Source of the DNA: Bryobacteraceae bacterium | GTDB lineage: Bacteria; Acidobacteriota; Terriglobia; Bryobacterales; Bryobacteraceae | Direction of reading: 5' to 3' | NCBI GenBank assembly: GCA_014379815.1 | Contig: JACMLA010000820.1 | Location: 1 to 11,979 of the forward strand | Length of the DNA stretch: 11,979 bases | Shown: in pieces, positions 7,566 through 11,979 of the stretch | How positions within the stretch are numbered: position 1 is the first letter of the stretch | How the letters are laid out: each line of letters starts with the position of its first letter | Program-made: the position numbers and the translations under genes | The notes under the pieces: model-generated | The model's input: the letters and a program-made list of their open reading frames with translations, nothing else | Database searches by the model: none | What the model was told of the DNA's origin: nothing

Positions 7566-8435
7566 ATGAGTCCAACACGGCGTCAATTTCTCTCCGCGCT
7601 GGCGGCGATTCCTGCATTTTCCTGGCAAGGCCCTAAGCTGCGCATCATCGCATTCGGTGCCCATCCAGATGACTGTGACATCCGGGTCGGGGGCAGTGCC
7701 GCTCTGTGGGCGCAGATGGGCCATGCGGTGAAGTTTGTCGCTTGCACTAACGGCGACGCAGGGCATCCTGTACAGGGCGGAGCACCTCTGGCAAGGCGAC
7801 GGCGGGCCGAAGCGACAGAATCCGCGCGCCGGCTTGGCATCGAGTACGACATCCTCGAAATCCACGATGGCGAACTGATGCCGTCGCTGGAGAATCGCAA
7901 TCTTGTGATTCGCAAAATCCGCGAGTGGCAGGCCGAGCTGGTACTCGGACCACGGCCTAACGACTATCATCCGGACCACCGTTACACTGGCGTACTCATG
8001 CAGGATGCGGCGTATATGGTTGTAGTGCCTGCTGTGCTGCCGACCGTGGCGCCGGTGAAGCGGAATCCCGTGTTTCTGTACTATGAGGACCGATTTCAGA
8101 AGCCAACTCCGTTCCATCCGGACATCGTGGTCGACATCAGCACGGTTTGGGACAAAAAGATCGATGGCATGGACGCTCACGAGTCTCAGTTCTATGAGTT
8201 TCAGACCAACGTGAATGCCAGTGTAGAGGTGCCAACTGACAAAGCCGAGCGCAAGAAGTGGCTGGCAAAACGCCGCACCCCGACCGCAAGTCCTGAAGTT
8301 CTTTCGGTTTACCGCAAGCGTTATGGAGCCGAAAAAACCCCGGTCTATTTTGAATCGTTCGAGATTTGCGAGTATGGGGCACAGCCGGATGAGGCCCGGA
8401 TCCGCGAGCTGTTTCCGATGCTGCCGAGAACCTGA
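7566..8435 (+). CDS. Tat-exported PIG-L/LmbE family zinc hydrolase (probable N-deacetylase)
   Basis: A 289-residue protein from the ATG at 7566; in-frame TTG 7554 and GTG 7560 are alternatives, the TTG overlapping the ThuA stop. The N-terminus TRRQFLSAL is an excellent twin-arginine motif, so the protein is probably exported folded. The PIG-L signature AHPDD is at 32-36 (zinc ligands His33 and Asp36, with Asp35 the usual general base), TNGDAGH at 61-67, and the third metal-ligand region DYHPDHRYTGVL at about 133-144. Known relatives remove acetyl groups from N-acetylglucosamine conjugates (MshB, BshB, PIG-L). Exported members in soil bacteria have mostly unknown substrates. Adjacency to ThuA suggests a shared sugar-related role, which is inference. 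Confidence 0.93.
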   Translation: MSPTRRQFLSALAAIPAFSWQGPKLRIIAFGAHPDDCDIRVGGSAALWAQMGHAVKFVACTNGDAGHPVQGGAPLARRRRAEATESARRLGIEYDILEIHDGELMPSLENRNLVIRKIREWQAELVLGPRPNDYHPDHRYTGVLMQDAAYMVVVPAVLPTVAPVKRNPVFLYYEDRFQKPTPFHPDIVVDISTVWDKKIDGMDAHESQFYEFQTNVNASVEVPTDKAERKKWLAKRRTPTASPEVLSVYRKRYGAEKTPVYFESFEICEYGAQPDEARIRELFPMLPRT

Positions 8436-8447
8436 ACCGCGCGGTTC
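8434..8447. repeat. Perfect 14-bp palindrome before selA
   Basis: GAACCGCGCGGTTC reads the same on both strands. It overlaps the last bases of the PIG-L stop codon and ends 3 nt before the selA GTG. As RNA it could form a five-pair stem with a GCGC loop right where a ribosome would load, or as DNA it could be a protein site. No T-tract follows, so it is not a terminator. Confidence 0.5.
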
Positions 8448-8450
8448 GCT

Positions 8451-9809
8451 GTGAGCGAGGAGCTAAATCGGAAGCTGCGGGAGCTCCCGTCTGTTGACGA
8501 GATGATGCAGCGCCTAGACGCAAGGTGCCCACGCGAACTTCTGGCTGTGGAGACGCGACGCGCGATCGATAAAGCACGGGAGCGACTCCGTTCCGGGGAA
8601 CCGGTCGAAATTGGCTCCCTTCCCACTCAGATTTTACGGGAACTTGAAACCCTTGAACAGAGTTCCCTACGAAGAGTCATCAACGCCACTGGCGTCGTGC
8701 TCCACACGAATCTTGGACGAGCTCCGCTGGTGCCTCTGGAGCAGGTTGAGGGTTACTCTAATCTTGAGTACGACCTGACCTCAGGGAATCGCGGCAAACG
8801 AGACAGCCATATCGCGCCTATTCTGGAGCGCCTGATGGGTCGGCCAGGTATTGCGGTCAACAATGGCGCAGCGGCGGTGTATCTGGCACTGAATGAACTC
8901 GCCTTCGGGCAGGAAGTCCTCGTATCCCGAGGCGAACTAATCGAGATCGGCGATGGCTTCCGCATTCCCGACATAATGTCTCGATCAGGCGCAATACTTC
9001 GCGAAATCGGCACGACTAATCGCACCCGGATTGAAGACTACGAAGATGCGATTACTCCCCGGACGAGCCTTATCATGCTGGTTCATCCCAGCAATTTTCA
9101 CATCAGTGGCTTTACTTCCAGGCCGAGGCGGCAGGAAGTTGCGGAGCTGGGAAAAAGGCGAGGAATCCTGGTCTATGAGGACCTGGGAAGCGGGTGTCTG
9201 GTCGACCTGAAGCCGTGGGGAATCGACGAGCCACTGGCCCCCGACAGCATCGCGGCCGGGGTCAATCTGGTCTCGTTCAGCGGCGATAAATTGGTAGGGG
9301 GACCGCAGTCAGGCATTTTGGCGGGTGATCCCGAAGTGGTGCAACGGTTACGTAAGAATCCGATGTACCGGGCATTGCGGCTCGACAAACTAATCTATGC
9401 CTCGCTGGAACGAACTCTTCGTCATTTGCTGTTCTGCCGCTGGAACGAGATTCCTACTCTGAGAATGATCTCTCTATCGGCCGAGGAGCTGCATGTTCGG
9501 GCGGAATCCCTTTCCTCCAGACTTGTGAAGCTGGGCCTTGATGCAGAGGTGATACCGGGAGTGTCGGTGATTGGAGGTGGTTCCACGCCGAATCAGGCTC
9601 TGCCTACTTTCCTTGTGGCAATTCGCATGGATAGCGTCAATGCCTGCGAGAGAGCGCTGCGGCTAGGGGATCCAGCGGTCGTGGCACGCATTGAAGACGA
9701 CCGCCTGGTACTGGATTTGCGAACTGTTTTCGACGAGGAAGTGACTGCGCTGGAGGCCGCGATCAAGCGCGCTCGAGATAGCTCCCGTCTGCAGTTGATA
9801 CGCGGATAA
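8451..9809 (+). CDS. selA: L-seryl-tRNA(Sec) selenium transferase
   Basis: SelA is a PLP enzyme that converts Ser-tRNA(Sec) to selenocysteinyl-tRNA using selenophosphate, in the cytoplasm as a large ring. The 452-residue length is typical. The N-terminal tRNA-binding domain is present (LRELPSVDEMM, residues 9-20), followed by the strongly conserved RRVINATGVVLHTNLGRAPL (74-93), NNGAAAVYLALN (137-148), GDGFRIPDIM (167-176) and the Schiff-base Lys280 in SFSGDKLVGGPQSG. The intact N-terminal domain and INATG block argue for true SelA rather than an ammonia-lyase paralogue. The start is GTG without a Shine-Dalgarno, 15 bp after the PIG-L stop. selB, selD and tRNA(Sec) are not in the window. The last 47 bp are also coding for EF-P on the other strand. 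Confidence 0.96.
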   Translation: MSEELNRKLRELPSVDEMMQRLDARCPRELLAVETRRAIDKARERLRSGEPVEIGSLPTQILRELETLEQSSLRRVINATGVVLHTNLGRAPLVPLEQVEGYSNLEYDLTSGNRGKRDSHIAPILERLMGRPGIAVNNGAAAVYLALNELAFGQEVLVSRGELIEIGDGFRIPDIMSRSGAILREIGTTNRTRIEDYEDAITPRTSLIMLVHPSNFHISGFTSRPRRQEVAELGKRRGILVYEDLGSGCLVDLKPWGIDEPLAPDSIAAGVNLVSFSGDKLVGGPQSGILAGDPEVVQRLRKNPMYRALRLDKLIYASLERTLRHLLFCRWNEIPTLRMISLSAEELHVRAESLSSRLVKLGLDAEVIPGVSVIGGGSTPNQALPTFLVAIRMDSVNACERALRLGDPAVVARIEDDRLVLDLRTVFDEEVTALEAAIKRARDSSRLQLIRG

Positions 9810-10323
9810 CTTCGCCTTCGCTGATGAATGGCGGAACCGGCACAACCAGACCTGTCTCCATCTTTGCCGGCTTGTTGACATTGGACGCGGTGGCGCTCTT
9901 GATGCCTGGTTCGGTTTCGATTACCTTGAGATCGACCGTGGCCGGAAGTTCGATACTGATCGGTTTGCCTTCGTAAAACTCGACGTTCACCTTAATGTTC
10001 GGAGTCAGGTAGTTCACCGCATCGCCGAGCAGTTCGCGGCTGAGTTCCGCCTGATCGTAGGTTTCGGTGTTCATGAAGGTGTATGATTCGCCGTTGCTGT
10101 CGTACAGGAACTCCATCGGCTGATCGTCAAGAATCGCCCGATCCACCTGCTCCGTAGAAGAGAATCGGTTGTCAAACATGGCGCCCGTCCGAAGATTCCG
10201 CATCTTTACCTGGACAAAAGCGCGAAGGTTGCCTGGGGTGCGGTGCTCAGACTTTAAGATCGAGTAGAGGTCATTGTTGTTCCACTTAATGACCATTCCA
10301 TGCCTGAGGGATGAAGCCTGCAT
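9763..10323 (-). CDS. efp: Elongation factor P
   Basis: EF-P binds between the P and E sites of the ribosome and relieves stalling at proline runs. The 186-residue length and three-domain layout fit: KOW-like domain I with the loop EHRTPGNLRAFVQVKMRNLRTG in two parts from residue 26, the OB-like YTFMNTETYDQ (about 71-81), and the C-terminal signature VIETEPGIKSATASN with PPFISEGE and a final DGSYLERA. In E. coli the loop is KPGKGQ and Lys34 is beta-lysylated; the aligned residue here is Asn32, followed by Leu33 and Arg34. EpmA-, EarP- or deoxyhypusine-type modification is therefore not expected at that position. A purine stretch AGAGGAG on the minus strand (10338-10344) lies 14 nt before the ATG. 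The 3' end overlaps selA. Confidence 0.96.
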   Translation of the reverse strand: MQASSLRHGMVIKWNNNDLYSILKSEHRTPGNLRAFVQVKMRNLRTGAMFDNRFSSTEQVDRAILDDQPMEFLYDSNGESYTFMNTETYDQAELSRELLGDAVNYLTPNIKVNVEFYEGKPISIELPATVDLKVIETEPGIKSATASNVNKPAKMETGLVVPVPPFISEGEVIRVSTADGSYLERA

Positions 10324-10356
10324 AAGTTACTGCGTTTCTCCTCTATCGTGCGAACC

Positions 10357-10379
10357 TTGCCAAACTCTCAGTTTAGCAA
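10357..10379. promoter_or_regulatory. Imperfect inverted repeat in the efp / serine hydrolase divergent region
   Basis: TTGCCAAAC, a five-base spacer TCTCA, then GTTTAGCAA: eight of nine arm positions pair. It lies 34 bp upstream of the efp start and overlaps a weak extended -10 candidate for efp (TGC then TAAACT on the minus strand). It could be an operator for a dimeric regulator or a small hairpin in the efp leader. It is AT-rich in the arms and followed by no T-run. Confidence 0.35.
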
Positions 10380-10426
10380 AGCGAAACGAAGGCAAAGATA
10401 CCCTCGCAGCCTGATTAGAGTGGCTT

Positions 10427-10435
10427 TGTTATATT
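10427..10435 (+). promoter_or_regulatory. Extended -10 promoter candidate for the serine hydrolase, possibly leaderless
   Basis: TGT followed directly by TATATT forms an extended -10 element. The ATG at 10442 begins seven bases after it, exactly where transcription would be expected to start. No Shine-Dalgarno is found before this ATG, which agrees with a leaderless message. There is no recognisable -35, which extended -10 promoters often lack. Confidence 0.4.
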
Positions 10436-10441
10436 CGGTCG

Positions 10442-11764
10442 ATGCGAATCGTTCTGATTTACATCTGTGCCGCAGCGTCATGCATGGCACAGGACACTGC
10501 CCGAATGGAGCAGGTGATCCGTCACTACGTAGACCAGAAACAGTTCATGGGCACCGTTCTTGTCGCTAAGGGAGACCAGACGGTCCTCAGCAAAGGTTAC
10601 GGAATGGCCAATCTTGAGTGGAAGATTCCGAATGCGCCTGATACAAAATTCCGGCTCGGTTCCATCACCAAGCAGTTTACGGGTGCCGGCATTCTCTTGT
10701 TGCAGGAACGGGGCAAGCTGAATGTCTCGGATCCGGTAAGTAAGTTCTTGAAAGATGCTCCCGCGGCGTGGGATGGCATCACGCTGGCTCAGCTACTGTC
10801 GCACACATCGGGTATTCCAAGTTTCACATCGTTCAAGGAATACCGCGAGTCCGAGCCATTTGAAACGACACCTGAGAAGACCATCTTGCGGTTTAAAGAT
10901 AAGCCACTTGACTTCCGCCCGGGTGAGAAGTGGTCTTACAGCAATTCCGGATATGTACTCCTCGGATACGTGATTGAGAAAGCCTCAGGACAGAGCTATG
11001 GGGATTTTGTACGGCAAAACATCTTCGTGCCTCTCGAGATGAAGGACTCTGGCTATGACTCCAACTTCTCGGTTATAGAGCGGCGGGCAACAGGATATTC
11101 CCCAACTCCACGCGGAGTTGAAACAGCTGGCTTTATACACATGTCAATCCCTCACGCTGCCGGTGCGCTGTATTCGACAACGGAAGATTTGCTGCGATGG
11201 CAGCGGGGCTTGTTCGGCGGTAAACTCCTCAAGCCAGAGTCCATTGAAGCGATGACAACGGCGGTGAAAGAAGGCTATGCGTTCGGTGTAGGTGTCAAGG
11301 AAGAAAAGGGTCGACGCAGGGTATCCCATGGAGGAGGAATTGAAGGATTTAACACGATGCTGATTGCCTATCCGAAGGAACGTGTGACGATCGCAGTCCT
11401 TGGCAACCTCAACGGCCAGGCACCGGAAAAGATCGCTGCTTCCCTCGACAAGCTTCTGTTTGGCGAGGCTGTGGAACTGCCATCGGAGCGTAAGGAGGTC
11501 AAAGTCCCCACCGAACAATTGTCTGCATACACCGGCACTTACAGTCTGACAATCGGAGCGATGATGACCGTGACTCTCGAGGAGGGTCAGCTGATGGCTC
11601 AGCTAACAAATCAGCCAAAGTTTCCTATCTTCGCGCAAACGCCAACCCGTTTCTTCTGGAAAGTAGTAGACGCACAGGTCGAGTTTGAAAAAGGTTCAGG
11701 CTCCAGCGTTACGGGTTTAGTGCTATTCCAGAACGGACGCGAGATCAAGGCAACAAAGAACTAA
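10442..11764 (+). CDS. Exported beta-lactamase-fold serine hydrolase with C-terminal DUF3471-like domain
   Basis: A 440-residue class C beta-lactamase/DD-peptidase-fold protein. The catalytic residues are visible: SITK (Ser74, Lys77) in RLGSITKQFTGAG, the YSN motif at 166-168 in WSYSNSGYVLLG, and HGG at 296-298 standing for the KTG-like triad. Residues about 350-440 (LSAYTGTYSLT through GLVLFQNG) look like the DUF3471-type lipocalin-like tail common on such esterases. The N-terminus is a short signal: either signal peptidase I cleavage after CMA, or a loose lipobox ending at Cys14 (AAASC), which would make it a lipoprotein. Family members include D-aminopeptidases, esterases and transpeptidase-like proteins; antibiotic hydrolysis is not implied. 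It stands alone, divergent from efp and convergent with a MATE gene. Confidence 0.92.
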   Translation: MRIVLIYICAAASCMAQDTARMEQVIRHYVDQKQFMGTVLVAKGDQTVLSKGYGMANLEWKIPNAPDTKFRLGSITKQFTGAGILLLQERGKLNVSDPVSKFLKDAPAAWDGITLAQLLSHTSGIPSFTSFKEYRESEPFETTPEKTILRFKDKPLDFRPGEKWSYSNSGYVLLGYVIEKASGQSYGDFVRQNIFVPLEMKDSGYDSNFSVIERRATGYSPTPRGVETAGFIHMSIPHAAGALYSTTEDLLRWQRGLFGGKLLKPESIEAMTTAVKEGYAFGVGVKEEKGRRRVSHGGGIEGFNTMLIAYPKERVTIAVLGNLNGQAPEKIAASLDKLLFGEAVELPSERKEVKVPTEQLSAYTGTYSLTIGAMMTVTLEEGQLMAQLTNQPKFPIFAQTPTRFFWKVVDAQVEFEKGSGSSVTGLVLFQNGREIKATKN

Positions 11765-11766
11765 GT

Positions 11767-11795
11767 ATGCGCCGCGCTTGACAGCTGCGGCGCAT
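11767..11795. terminator. Hairpin between convergent genes, weak terminator candidate
   Basis: ATGCGCCGC pairs perfectly with GCGGCGCAT across an 11-nt loop, giving a nine-pair GC-rich stem 2 bp after the serine hydrolase stop codon. On the plus strand only TTTCCT follows, a poor U-tract, and on the minus strand there is none. Position between two convergent stops (34 bp gap) supports a terminating or mRNA 3'-end role for either gene. Confidence 0.5.
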
Positions 11796-11798
11796 TTC

Positions 11799-11979
11799 CT
11801 AGATCTTGCCTTCCTTCCACTTCCCGCGAAGGAACATCGTGAGGCCCATCAAAGTAATGAAGACCTCCGCCGTGGGTATCGCCGTGAATACCCCTTTCAC
11901 TCCCATACCGGCAGGGAATGCAAGAGCCCACGCGATCGGAATTTCTAGCACCCAGAACCCAATGATGTTGATTAGTGTC
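11799..11979 (-). CDS. MATE family efflux transporter, C-terminal end (partial, 5' end outside window)
   Basis: The minus strand is open from the window edge to a TAG at 11799-11801 and gives 60 residues. It reads INIIGFWVLEIPIAWALAF, then GMGVKGVFTAIPTAEVFITL, then a basic end FLRGKWKEGKI. Two hydrophobic segments joined by a Gly-rich turn with the G-V-x-G-V-F pattern, followed by an IP-x-AE helix and a short positive cytoplasmic tail, match the last two transmembrane helices of MATE multidrug/cation antiporters. The rest of the gene is outside the window, so the subfamily and substrate cannot be judged. Confidence 0.8.
   Translation of the reverse strand, partial: TLINIIGFWVLEIPIAWALAFPAGMGVKGVFTAIPTAEVFITLMGLTMFLRGKWKEGKI

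Noticed and set aside
7554..7566. TTG at 7554 as the start of the PIG-L gene
   Set aside because: A TTG overlapping the ThuA stop is possible by coupling, but the ATG at 7566 places the twin-arginine motif four residues from the N-terminus, as is usual, and needs no rare start. Neither has a Shine-Dalgarno, so the choice is not certain.
7552..7569. Possible selenocysteine readthrough of the ThuA TGA, considered because selA is nearby
   Set aside because: Reading on gives only Sec-Ala-Cys-Thr before another TGA, and no conserved residue is expected there in ThuA proteins.
7455..8180. A 241-codon open frame on the minus strand
   Set aside because: It lies antisense to the end of the ThuA gene and most of the PIG-L gene, both of which show clear family motifs, and its translation is rich in His, Arg and Cys with no recognisable domain. 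It is a shadow frame.
10442..11764. An antibiotic-resistance beta-lactamase
   Set aside because: The SITK, YSN and HGG motifs with a DUF3471-like tail are those of the broad serine hydrolase/esterase family found many times per genome in soil bacteria. Nothing in the context suggests resistance.
1..11979. Mobile elements, CRISPR arrays, tRNA or rRNA genes
   Set aside because: No transposase or integrase motifs, no regularly spaced direct repeats outside the heptad-coding segment, and no cloverleaf-like or rRNA-like stretch was recognised by eye. A tRNAscan and Infernal run would settle this.

Overview
This 12 kb window holds ten complete protein-coding genes and two partial genes cut by the window edges. 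It looks like ordinary chromosomal DNA of a free-living bacterium of moderately high GC. No phage, transposon, CRISPR or RNA-gene signal was seen. The gene content suggests a soil Acidobacteriota-like organism, perhaps near Solibacter/Bryobacter: a standalone LOR/SDH-type ornithine cyclodeaminase, a short-form queF, an EF-P with a TPGNLRAF loop, a secreted ThuA protein beside a Tat-exported PIG-L hydrolase, and an exported beta-lactamase-fold hydrolase. This is inferred from protein style, not from a marker gene.

Layout. At 1-4114 (plus strand) lie the C-terminal end of a phosphofructokinase-like gene, a small SAM methyltransferase, an ornithine cyclodeaminase of the TIGR00300 family, queF (start and stop overlapped as ATGA with the previous gene), and a large methyltransferase with a long N-terminal coiled coil containing nine tandem heptads. 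At 4109-6681 (minus strand) lie cysS and a Cys/Met-metabolism PLP enzyme, again joined by an ATGA overlap. At 6736-9809 (plus strand) lie a secreted ThuA-domain protein, a Tat-dependent PIG-L/LmbE-type hydrolase and selA. EF-P follows on the minus strand (9763-10323), its 3' end overlapping selA by 47 bp. An exported serine hydrolase (10442-11764, plus) and the C-terminus of a MATE transporter (minus) close the window.

How the genes fit together. There is no single pathway. The clearest pairs are cysS with the sulfur PLP enzyme (cysteine and sulfur amino acids), ThuA with PIG-L (export of putative carbohydrate-active proteins), and queF with the ornithine cyclodeaminase (translational coupling without an obvious metabolic link). 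Several products concern translation: queF (queuosine tRNA modification), cysS, selA (selenocysteine) and EF-P. Genes are packed very tightly: two convergent pairs overlap at their 3' ends, and most starts lack a strong Shine-Dalgarno sequence.

No clearly new system is visible. The items most worth checking are the EF-P loop with Asn where Lys is usually modified, the heptad-repeat coiled-coil methyltransferase, the overlapping selA/efp ends, and a possible leaderless promoter in front of the serine hydrolase. Intergenic gaps are all under 120 bp, so no long gene-free stretch exists.
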